NCBI GenBank assembly: GCA_020047775.1
Contig: JAIFNK010000085.1
Coordinates: forward strand, 1 to 6,174
From: Akkermansia sp.
Lineage (GTDB): Bacteria > Verrucomicrobiota > Verrucomicrobiia > Verrucomicrobiales > Akkermansiaceae
Reading direction: 5' to 3'
DNA length: 6,174 nucleotides
Part shown: in pieces, positions 1-5,026 of the stretch
Position numbering within the stretch: the first letter of the stretch is position 1
How the letters are laid out: each line of letters opens with the position of its first letter
Notes under the pieces: model-generated
What the model was told of the DNA's origin: nothing
The model's database searches: none
The model's input: the letters and a program-made list of their open reading frames with translations, nothing else
Made by a program: the position numbers and the translations under genes

Positions 1-2
1 GG

Positions 3-164
3 GACATCGGCTGGGAGAAAGTGTTGGAACTCGCCAAGCCAGGCCTCGCCAACGACGCCACCGTGGACCGCGCGGAGTTTGTCGGGCTGGTCAAGAAACT
101 GCGGGGCGGGAAGGGACCCGGTGCGGGTGAAGCGGAGGTGATACCTGTGGAGCGTGACCGGTGA
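3..164 (+). CDS. C-terminal end of a YfbK-like von Willebrand factor A domain protein (partial)
   Basis: Only the last 53 residues and the TGA stop (162-164) lie in the window; the gene begins upstream. The reading frame starts at base 3 and was chosen because the other two forward frames stop earlier. The peptide begins DIGWEKVLELAKPGLA and continues to DRAEFVGLVKKLR. The spacing W-x-x-V-x-x-L-A followed by R-x-E-F-x-x-L-V resembles the extreme C-terminus of YfbK-type proteins (the DUF3520 region behind a vWA domain), where a Trp-containing helix is followed by an 'RAEFxxLV' helix. The final 20 or so residues are Gly-, Glu- and Arg-rich and look disordered. YfbK-like proteins are envelope-associated vWA proteins of unknown biochemical role. 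The vWA domain itself is not visible, so the assignment rests on a short tail and is tentative. It converges on the hydrolase gene, whose stop is 125 bp away. Confidence 0.5.
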   Translation, partial: DIGWEKVLELAKPGLANDATVDRAEFVGLVKKLRGGKGPGAGEAEVIPVERDR

Positions 165-179
165 GCCGAACCCAAGGAG

Positions 180-198
180 GGGCGATATCCGATCGCCC
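180..198. other. Stem-loop 1 of three between convergent genes
   Basis: GGGCGAT (180-186) pairs with ATCGCCC (192-198) as a perfect 7-bp stem around a 5-nt loop. It lies 15 nt after the stop of the vWA-type gene and directly abuts the larger stem-loop at 200-254. No T-run follows on either strand, so it is not a canonical intrinsic terminator by itself. Confidence 0.5.
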
Positions 199-199
199 A

Positions 200-254
200 G
201 CCCATGAGGAGCCAATGAAGTGCGGCCTCCTCACCTCATTGGCATTTCATGGGC
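200..254. terminator. Long imperfect hairpin, candidate bidirectional terminator
   Basis: An outer arm GCCCATGA (200-207) pairs with TCATGGGC (247-254), and an inner arm GCCAATGAAGTG (211-222) pairs with CACCTCATTGGC (232-243). Both share the same axis of symmetry. The bases between the arms form two G-T pairs and one A-A mismatch, so the whole folds as one 23-bp stem with two true mismatches and a 9-nt loop. It sits between two convergent stop codons (164 on + and 290 on -), where a shared terminator is expected. Neither strand has a U-tract after the stem, so termination by this hairpin is inferred from position and structure only. Confidence 0.5.
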
Positions 255-255
255 C

Positions 256-274
256 CGGCGGACAGATTCCGCCG
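256..274 (-). terminator. Stem-loop 3, likely 3' hairpin of the hydrolase mRNA
   Basis: CGGCGGA (256-262) pairs with TCCGCCG (268-274) in a perfect 7-bp stem with a 5-nt loop. On the minus strand the stem begins 15 nt beyond the hydrolase stop codon, the usual place for a terminator or a 3'-end stabilising hairpin. It has no U-tract, so an RNA-stabilising or Rho-assisted role is equally possible. Only one base separates it from the 200-254 hairpin. Confidence 0.4.
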
Positions 275-289
275 CTCCTTGATGGAAAT

Positions 290-1426
290 TCACTCCTCCA
301 CCGCGAGGAATTCCGGCAAGCTTCCGCGCACTCCGGCGAGACGGGGATTCGCTTCCCAAATTCCCCGGTCGCCGAAGGTTCTGCGGGTCATCCGGTGCAA
401 ACTGTCGCCCGCACCGGTGGTGTCCGGGGAAATCCGCATCAGCGCATCGTCCGTGGCGGTTGCATTGATGATCCAGGAAAACACAAACCGGCTGTCCACC
501 ATGCCTTTTTTACTGCCCCAAGTCCGGACTTCCGGCATCCGCACGTCGCCCAGCCAAGCACCTTTGGCGTGCGGTCGCGAGACCCACCAACCGTCGCTGT
601 AACGGACGAGTGTCTTCGTTTCCCGCATTTCAGCGACTCCGGCGAGCGCCTCGGTGCCCTTCGGGTAAATCGTCCAGCGCACCGGGGTGGCATGGAATTC
701 GAAAACGCTGCGGTAGCCCACCCAGAACTCGTCGCCCCGGTCCACCACCGAGCGCCAGAACATGAGATTGCACGGGGAGGGGGATTCCATCCGTCGCTCG
801 AATTTTTTCCCGCGCCGCGCCAGATCCGCTTCGAAACCGGACGATACCAGGAATTTCAATCCCAAGGCCAGCACCACATACCCCGCGCCGAGTCCGAGCC
901 CCCACTTGCAGATCCGCCCGCGTTTCGACGGCGGCGGGAGCTTTTTACCCCGCGTTTTTTTTACCAGGGTTTCCGGAATCACCACCAAGCCGATCACCGC
1001 CGCGAGTAACGGAAGGGCGATCAGGAAATCACCGGGGTGCAGGAGATTGAAGCTGATCCGCTGGCTCGAAATCGGCCAAAACACCGCCGCTCCCTCGACC
1101 GTGAAACAATCCACCAGCAAATGCGCACTCCAGACCACCGCCACGAAGATTCCCGCCTGCTGCTGGCTGATTTTCTCCCGCTTCCAGAGCTTCGCCAGCC
1201 CACGGGCGATGCCCCATGACCCCAGTGCCATCAAGATCAACGAGTGGCTCGGCCCCCGCTGCCATGCCAGCTCGCGAGCCGAGTCCAGCAGCGGAAAGAC
1301 CAGCACGTCCAGACTCGGCAGGATCCCGAAAAACGCCCCCCACGTCAGCGCCCGTTTGCCCAGACGCTTGCCCATCATCAGCTCTCCGATTATTGCGCCC
1401 AGCGCTGCCTGCGTGATCCAATCCAC
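290..1426 (-). CDS. YdjM/DUF457-type inner-membrane putative metal-dependent hydrolase
   Basis: A 378-residue protein read from a GTG start. It begins VDWITQAALGAIIGELMMGK, matching the usual N-terminus of bacterial 'metal-dependent hydrolases' of the YdjM family. The reading frame stays open upstream to 1558, but those extra residues are charged, Pro-rich and non-family-like, so GTG-1426 was chosen. Family features visible: Asp40 in the LPSLDVL segment, RGPSHS with His61, and a segment with His102, Asp106 and Thr109 (AHLLVDCFTVEG) followed by PISSQR at 118-123. These His/Asp residues are the candidate metal ligands. Hydrophobic, probably membrane-spanning segments lie near 28-47, 60-80, 91-108, 132-150 and 175-195. 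Residues 200-378 form a soluble C-terminal domain containing CNLMFWRSVV, as in longer family members. The substrate is unknown and hydrolase activity is inferred from family naming only. It is divergent from ilvD and convergent with the upstream vWA-type gene. Confidence 0.82.
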   Translation of the reverse strand: MDWITQAALGAIIGELMMGKRLGKRALTWGAFFGILPSLDVLVFPLLDSARELAWQRGPSHSLILMALGSWGIARGLAKLWKREKISQQQAGIFVAVVWSAHLLVDCFTVEGAAVFWPISSQRISFNLLHPGDFLIALPLLAAVIGLVVIPETLVKKTRGKKLPPPSKRGRICKWGLGLGAGYVVLALGLKFLVSSGFEADLARRGKKFERRMESPSPCNLMFWRSVVDRGDEFWVGYRSVFEFHATPVRWTIYPKGTEALAGVAEMRETKTLVRYSDGWWVSRPHAKGAWLGDVRMPEVRTWGSKKGMVDSRFVFSWIINATATDDALMRISPDTTGAGDSLHRMTRRTFGDRGIWEANPRLAGVRGSLPEFLAVEE

Positions 1427-1573
1427 GGCGCGATCATGTCGGGAATTCCGCGATCGGAAACCTGAAATTGGCAATCGTGGAAAATCATTCCCGTCTGGAA
1501 CCCCGGGATCTGCTCGGGGAAATATCGCCATGTCTTGACGCCGCCCCCACATCGGCAAGATGCTCCGCCCGCG
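1427..1573. promoter_or_regulatory. Divergent intergenic region, hydrolase (-) and ilvD (+)
   Basis: These 147 bp separate two divergent start codons and must therefore carry both promoters, unless transcription starts inside a neighbouring gene. TTGACG at 1535-1540 resembles a -35 box for ilvD, but the hexamer 17 bp further on matches TATAAT poorly and would place the transcription start only a few bases before the ATG. A small hairpin, CCCCG (1501-1505) with CGGGG (1515-1519), is present. No leader peptide rich in Val, Leu or Ile and no attenuator of the classical ilv type was seen. Neither start codon has a clear Shine-Dalgarno sequence. Confidence 0.35.
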
Positions 1574-3274
1574 ATGAACGACACCACCCGCCCCTTTTCC
1601 AGTCCGCTAGTTGATGGCCCCGACCGTGCGCCGAGCCGCGCCATGCTTTACGCCGTCGGTTTCAAAAAAGACGATTTCACCAAGCCACAGATCGGCATCG
1701 CCTCCACCTGGAGCCAGGTCACGCCGTGCAACGTCCACATCGACAAACTCGCCATCGAGTCCGCCAAGGGCGTGGATGCCGCCGGTGGTAAGGGCATCAT
1801 TTTCAACACCATCACCATTTCCGACGGGATTTCCATGGGCACCGAGGGGATGAAATACTCGCTCGTTTCCCGCGAGGTGATCGCCGATTCCATCGAAACG
1901 GTCGTCGGTTGCGAAGGCATGGACGGCTTCGTCGCGATCGGCGGCTGCGACAAAAACATGCCCGGTTGCCTGATGGCGATGGCCCGCATGAACCGCGCGT
2001 CCGTCTTCGTTTACGGCGGCACCATCCTTCCCGGCTGCGCCACCATCAAGGGCGAGAAAAAGGACCTCGATATCGTTTCCGTGTTCGAAGCCGTGGGTAA
2101 ACATGCCAACGGTGAATTCACCGACGCGGAACTCGAAACCGTCGAGGCCAACGCCATCCCCGGCGCCGGTTCCTGTGGCGGCATGTACACCGCGAACACC
2201 ATGGCCAGCGCCATCGAGGCGCTCGGCATGTCGCTCCCCAACAGCTCTGCCCAGAACGCCATTTCCGATGACAAGATGCGCGATTGCTTCGATGCCGGCG
2301 CCGCCGTGCTTAATCTCCTCAAGCTCGGCATCAAGCCGCGCGACATCCTCACCAAGAAGGCGTTCGAGAACGCCATCACCGTGCTCATCGCGCTCGGTGG
2401 CTCGACCAATGCCGCGCTCCACATCCCCGCCATCGCCCATTGCGCGGGCGTGGATATCACCATCGACGACTTCGAGCGCATCGGGAAAAACGTCCCCGTG
2501 CTCGCCGATCTCAAGCCGTCCGGGAAATACGCCATGTCTGACCTCGTCGCCATCGGCGGCACCGTCCCGCTGATGAAAATCCTGCTCGATGGCGGTCTGC
2601 TTCACGGCGATTGCATGACGGTCACCGGCCGCACGATGCGCGAGAACATCGAGAAATTCTGCACGCCCTACCCGGAAGGCCAGGAAATCATCCGTCCTCT
2701 ATCCAATCCTATCAAAAAGGACAGCCACCTCCGCGTGCTTTATGGAAACCTCGCCGAAGGCGGCGCGGTCGCGAAAATTTCCGGCAAGGAAGGCGAGCTC
2801 TTCACCGGCAAGGCCCGCGTCTTCAATTCCGAAGACGACGCCATGCACGCCATTCTCGGCAAACAGATCACCAAGGGCGACGTCATCGTCATCCGCATGG
2901 AAGGACCGAAAGGCGGCCCCGGCATGCGCGAAATGCTCGGACCCACCAGCGCCGTCATGGGCATGGGCCTCGGCAAGGACGTCGCGCTCATCACCGACGG
3001 TCGTTTCTCCGGCGGCAGTCACGGATTTGTCGTCGGCCACATCACCCCGGAAGCCTTCCTCGGCGGCACCATCGGGATTCTCGAAGAAGGCGATCAGATC
3101 ACCATCGACGCGGTGAACAACCGCATCGATGTGAACATTTCCGACGAGGAAATCGCCAAGCGCAAAGCTGCCTGGACCCAGCCCGCGCCGCGCTACACCC
3201 ACGGCGTGCTGGCGAAATACGCCAAACTCGTCTCCACCGCCAGCGAAGGCGCGGTGACGGACAAGTATTTGTAA
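1574..3274 (+). CDS. ilvD: Dihydroxy-acid dehydratase (EC 4.2.1.9)
   Basis: This 566-residue protein catalyses dehydration of 2,3-dihydroxy-isovalerate and 2,3-dihydroxy-3-methylvalerate to the 2-keto acids, the third common step of valine and isoleucine synthesis (valine also feeds leucine and pantothenate). It is a cytosolic Fe-S enzyme needing Mg2+. Three cluster cysteines are visible: Cys52 (TPCN), Cys125 ([10 protein letters not shown]) and Cys201 ([14 protein letters not shown]). Asp126-Lys127 is the expected Mg2+/carbamyl-lysine pair. The C-terminal signature [21 protein letters not shown] is at about 474-494, with the catalytic serine in the FSGG turn. The length fits the roughly 560-residue branch rather than the roughly 616-residue E. 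coli type; whether the cluster is 2Fe-2S or 4Fe-4S cannot be settled here. An open frame extends 13 codons upstream to a TTG, but ATG-1574 gives the usual N-terminus leading into the [10 protein letters not shown] segment. The stop is followed after 7 nt by a terminator-like hairpin. Confidence 0.97.
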   Translation: MNDTTRPFSSPLVDGPDRAPSRAMLYAVGFKKDDFTKPQIGIASTWSQVTPCNVHIDKLAIESAKGVDAAGGKGIIFNTITISDGISMGTEGMKYSLVSREVIADSIETVVGCEGMDGFVAIGGCDKNMPGCLMAMARMNRASVFVYGGTILPGCATIKGEKKDLDIVSVFEAVGKHANGEFTDAELETVEANAIPGAGSCGGMYTANTMASAIEALGMSLPNSSAQNAISDDKMRDCFDAGAAVLNLLKLGIKPRDILTKKAFENAITVLIALGGSTNAALHIPAIAHCAGVDITIDDFERIGKNVPVLADLKPSGKYAMSDLVAIGGTVPLMKILLDGGLLHGDCMTVTGRTMRENIEKFCTPYPEGQEIIRPLSNPIKKDSHLRVLYGNLAEGGAVAKISGKEGELFTGKARVFNSEDDAMHAILGKQITKGDVIVIRMEGPKGGPGMREMLGPTSAVMGMGLGKDVALITDGRFSGGSHGFVVGHITPEAFLGGTIGILEEGDQITIDAVNNRIDVNISDEEIAKRKAAWTQPAPRYTHGVLAKYAKLVSTASEGAVTDKYL

Positions 3275-3281
3275 TTCAATA

Positions 3282-3310
3282 AGGGGCAGGGACGTCTCGT
3301 CCCTGCCTTT
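3282..3310 (+). terminator. Intrinsic-terminator-like hairpin after ilvD
   Basis: GGCAGGGACG (3285-3294) pairs perfectly with CGTCCCTGCC (3298-3307) around a TCT loop. Two G-T pairs and an A-T pair extend it to 3282-3310, giving a 13-bp stem. It starts 7 nt after the ilvD stop. The downstream T-run is only three bases (3308-3310) and is partly inside the stem, so it is a plausible but weak intrinsic terminator. Its inner arm GGGAC/GTCCC echoes the third palindrome of the block at 3376-3455, so it may belong to the same composite repeat instead. Confidence 0.5.
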
Positions 3311-3334
3311 GGGATATGAAGTGACCGGCTGAGG

Positions 3335-3382
3335 GGGCTGAAGGGCGTGGGCAGCCCAAGCAGTCGCCACGGTGTGGACTGC
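3335..3382. other. Two small hairpins in the ilvD-hisS gap
   Basis: GGGCTG (3335-3340) can pair with CAGCCC (3352-3357), and GCAGTC (3360-3365) with GACTGC (3377-3382). Within the second, CCAC (3367-3370) can instead pair with GTGG (3374-3377). The GACTGC arm is also the left outer arm of the cloverleaf block, so alternative foldings compete. A short direct repeat GGCTGA occurs at 3327-3332 and 3336-3341. No coding potential is credible here. Confidence 0.35.
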
Positions 3383-3455
3383 TCCGACATGTCGGAGCTT
3401 TCCCACTGGCCGACATGTCGGCCAGTGGGAAAGCGGGGACATGTCCCCGCAGTCC
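3376..3455. repeat. 80-bp cloverleaf palindrome block with GACATGTC cores
   Basis: Every base belongs to a perfect inverted repeat. The outer arms are GGACTGC (3376-3382) and GCAGTCC (3449-3455). Inside, in order, are a 14-bp palindrome TCCGACATGTCGGA (3383-3396), a 38-bp palindrome (3397-3434) whose left arm is GCTTTCCCACTGGCCGA with centre CATG, and a 14-bp palindrome GGGGACATGTCCCC (3435-3448). The flanking GC pairs extend the two short palindromes to 18 bp (3381-3398 and 3433-3450). Centres fall at 3389.5, 3415.5 and 3441.5, exactly 26 bp apart, and the whole block is symmetric about the middle one. As single-stranded DNA or RNA it can form a four-way junction with CATG loops and no unpaired bases elsewhere. 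It lies 101 bp after the ilvD stop and 107 bp before the hisS start. Its role is unknown: candidates are an extragenic palindromic repeat, a phased operator or a structured RNA. Confidence 0.9.
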
Positions 3456-3529
3456 GAAAGAATGGAGCATGCTTTAGCCAAATTCCTCTGAGCCCCCGCC
3501 CGAATACTGCTGCAATCCCGCCTTGAATT

Positions 3530-3541
3530 GCCGGAAACGGC
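3530..3541 (+). other. Small GNRA-loop hairpin upstream of hisS
   Basis: GCCG (3530-3533) and CGGC (3538-3541) enclose the tetraloop GAAA, a stable GNRA-type fold. It ends 21 nt before the hisS ATG and directly abuts an alternative in-frame GTG at 3542. A 4-bp stem can occur by chance in GC-rich DNA, so its relevance to hisS translation is speculative. Confidence 0.25.
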
Positions 3542-3562
3542 GTGCATCCTCGCCGCCCGCCC

Positions 3563-4858
3563 ATGGCAGGACCTACTTTCCAAGCACTTCCAGGATTCCG
3601 CGACTTCACTCCCCGTGAATGCGCGGTCCGCAATTATTTGTTCGAGACCTGGCGCGGCGTGGCCCGCTGCTGCGGCTATGTCGAATACGAAACCCCTATC
3701 GTGGAGGACACCGGACTCTATTTGAAAAAAGCCGGCGGCGAGCTTTCGTCGCAACTTTTCCGCTTCGAGGACCAGGGCGGGCGCGATGTGACGCTCCGCC
3801 CGGAAGTCACCGCCTCACTGGCGCGGATCGTCGCCCAGCACCAGCGGGATTTCCCGAAACCGCTCAAGTGGTTCGAGATCGGCCAGTGTTTTCGCTACGA
3901 AAAGCCGCAGAAGGGCAGGGGACGCGAGTTCCACCAGTTCAACGTGGACATCCTCGGCGAGGCCGGACCGGCCGCTGACGCGGAACTGATCGCGTTGGCG
4001 ATCGAGACGATGCTGGCCTTCGGTTTTGTCGCCGGGGACTTCATCGTCCGTGTGTCGGATCGCATGGCGTGGATCGATTTCGCCGAAGCCAACGGCATTC
4101 CCGAGGAAAGCATCCCGGATTTTCTTGGCATCATCGACAAGATCGAACGCGAAAAACCGGAAGTGCTGGTGCAAAAACTCGCCGCGTTTTCGCTCACTCC
4201 CGAAGGCGTTCGCGCCTTCATCGCCGATCCGGCGAACGCATCCGCCGCCTACCTCGCGATCCGCGAGGACCTCGCCGCCCGCGGATTCGCGGATTTTGTG
4301 GAGCTGGATCTCTCCATCGTCCGTGGCCTCGCTTATTATACCGGCGTGGTGTTCGAGGTCTTCGACGCGAAAAAATCCATGCGCGCCGTCGCTGGTGGCG
4401 GTCGCTATGACACCTTGATTTCGACGATTTCCGATGGAGCCGTGGACATGCCGGCGACCGGCTTCGCAATGGGCGACTACGTCATCCGCAACCTCATCGA
4501 GGAAACGACCCACGCCGCGATGCAGATGGAAGTCTGGCTCCAGCGCAACGCCGCCGCGTGTGACATCTACGTCGTCGTCGCGGATGAAACGAAGCGCCCC
4601 GAATCGCTGCGCCTCGTCACCAGCCTGCGCCGCGCCGGGATTTCCGTCGATTTGCCGATGGGAAATCCCAAGGTCGGCAAGCAATTCCAAAGCGCGGAAA
4701 AATGCGGTGCGCGTTTCGCCCTCATCGTTGGCGAGGAATATCCCGCGCTCAAACTCAAGATCCTCGCCAGCCGCATCGAAGAATCCGGCCACGCCGAAAC
4801 CGCCATCGACTGGCTAACCGACCGCCTCCTCCAACCCGACGGGCCCCTTCTCGCCTGA
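3563..4858 (+). CDS. hisS: Histidine--tRNA ligase (EC 6.1.1.21), divergent motif-3 type
   Basis: A 431-residue cytosolic class II aminoacyl-tRNA synthetase that charges tRNA-His. Visible elements: motif 1 region LPGFRDFTPRE (9-19), TLRPEVTASLAR (77-88), motif 2 FRYEKPQKGRGREFHQFNVDILGE (110-133), the histidine-binding loop IVRGLAYYTG (252-261) with the catalytic Arg254, AGGGRYDTLI (277-286), and motif 3 ATGFAMGDYVI (298-308). The C-terminal anticodon-binding domain covers about 330-425 (DIYVVVADE, then LRRAGISVDLPMG). The motif-3 arginine of the E. coli type (GLER) is replaced by GDYV, and the loop reads GLAYYTG instead of GLDYY. As I recall, both are features of a HisRS branch that includes plant organellar enzymes, so the gene is probably functional. 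ATG-3563 was preferred over an in-frame GTG at 3542 because the extra seven residues (VHPRRPP) are not family-like. No Shine-Dalgarno sequence precedes either. aspS follows after 168 bp. Confidence 0.95.
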   Translation: MAGPTFQALPGFRDFTPRECAVRNYLFETWRGVARCCGYVEYETPIVEDTGLYLKKAGGELSSQLFRFEDQGGRDVTLRPEVTASLARIVAQHQRDFPKPLKWFEIGQCFRYEKPQKGRGREFHQFNVDILGEAGPAADAELIALAIETMLAFGFVAGDFIVRVSDRMAWIDFAEANGIPEESIPDFLGIIDKIEREKPEVLVQKLAAFSLTPEGVRAFIADPANASAAYLAIREDLAARGFADFVELDLSIVRGLAYYTGVVFEVFDAKKSMRAVAGGGRYDTLISTISDGAVDMPATGFAMGDYVIRNLIEETTHAAMQMEVWLQRNAAACDIYVVVADETKRPESLRLVTSLRRAGISVDLPMGNPKVGKQFQSAEKCGARFALIVGEEYPALKLKILASRIEESGHAETAIDWLTDRLLQPDGPLLA

Positions 4859-4866
4859 AGAAATTT

Positions 4867-5002
4867 AACCACAGATTAACAGGATGAACGCAAATACGCA
4901 AAACTTCAGTTTCGCCGTGTCACACTGACTCCACCATCGGCTCCAAATTTCAATTCTTAATCCCATCTCTTCCATCTGCGTTCATCCTGTCCATCTGTGG
5001 TT
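4867..5002. repeat. Long inverted repeat between hisS and aspS (MITE-like or dispersed intergenic repeat)
   Basis: The left arm is AACCACAGAT-TA-ACAGGATGAACGCA (4867-4892). The right arm (4977-5002) is its inverted complement apart from two bases (GG in place of TA), so 24 of 26 positions match. The centre is 84 nt with no coding potential. TTT before the left arm and GAA after the right arm add two more pairs and a G-T pair. The right arm ends 24 nt before the aspS ATG, so the aspS leader may include the structure if transcribed from upstream. The ACCACAGAT/ATCTGTGGT motif resembles dispersed intergenic repeats that I recall from many bacterial genomes. No clear target-site duplication is present; AAAT flanks both sides (4861-4864 and 5007-5010) but at unequal distances from the arms. 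Confidence 0.75.
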
Positions 5003-5026
5003 GAACAAATCTTAAAATTTTCTCCC

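Noticed and set aside
161..1009. A 282-codon plus-strand open frame opposite the hydrolase
   Set aside because: The protein is His-, Pro- and Arg-rich with no family resemblance, while the minus-strand frame has clear YdjM-family motifs and membrane segments.
1427..1558. N-terminal extension of the hydrolase to an upstream start at 1558
   Set aside because: The extra 44 residues are polar and Pro/Arg-rich and would occupy most of the divergent promoter region. The family-like N-terminus begins at VDWITQAALGA (GTG-1426).
1560..1577. Five-codon ORF (MLRPR) whose TGA overlaps the ilvD ATG
   Set aside because: It has no ribosome-binding site and no Val/Leu/Ile codons for attenuation apart from one Leu; an overlap this short is likely chance.
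1607..2605. Long minus-strand open frame (332 codons) inside ilvD
   Set aside because: It is the antisense shadow of a highly conserved gene, with repetitive Asp/Gly/His-rich translation typical of such shadows.
3376..3455. A tRNA gene, suggested by the cloverleaf shape with a 7-bp closing stem
   Set aside because: There is no T-loop (TTCRA), no D-loop pattern, no 7-nt anticodon loop and no CCA end. The arms are perfect palindromes with 4-nt CATG loops and a 17-bp middle stem.
3376..3455. A CRISPR array, suggested by the regular 26-bp period
   Set aside because: Only an 8-bp core is shared, there are no unique spacers, the units are palindromic end to end, and no cas gene is nearby.
3193..3633. 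A 146-codon minus-strand open frame across the ilvD-hisS gap
   Set aside because: It runs through the palindrome block and both flanking genes, has low-complexity Pro/Arg/Ser content with no recognisable domain, and its openness follows from GC-rich codon structure on the opposite strand.
5001..5018. TTGAAC (5001-5006) and TAAAAT (5013-5018) as an aspS promoter
   Set aside because: The spacing is 6 bp rather than about 17, and the -10-like hexamer is only 8 nt from the ATG. No matching -35 lies at the right distance from TAAAAT.
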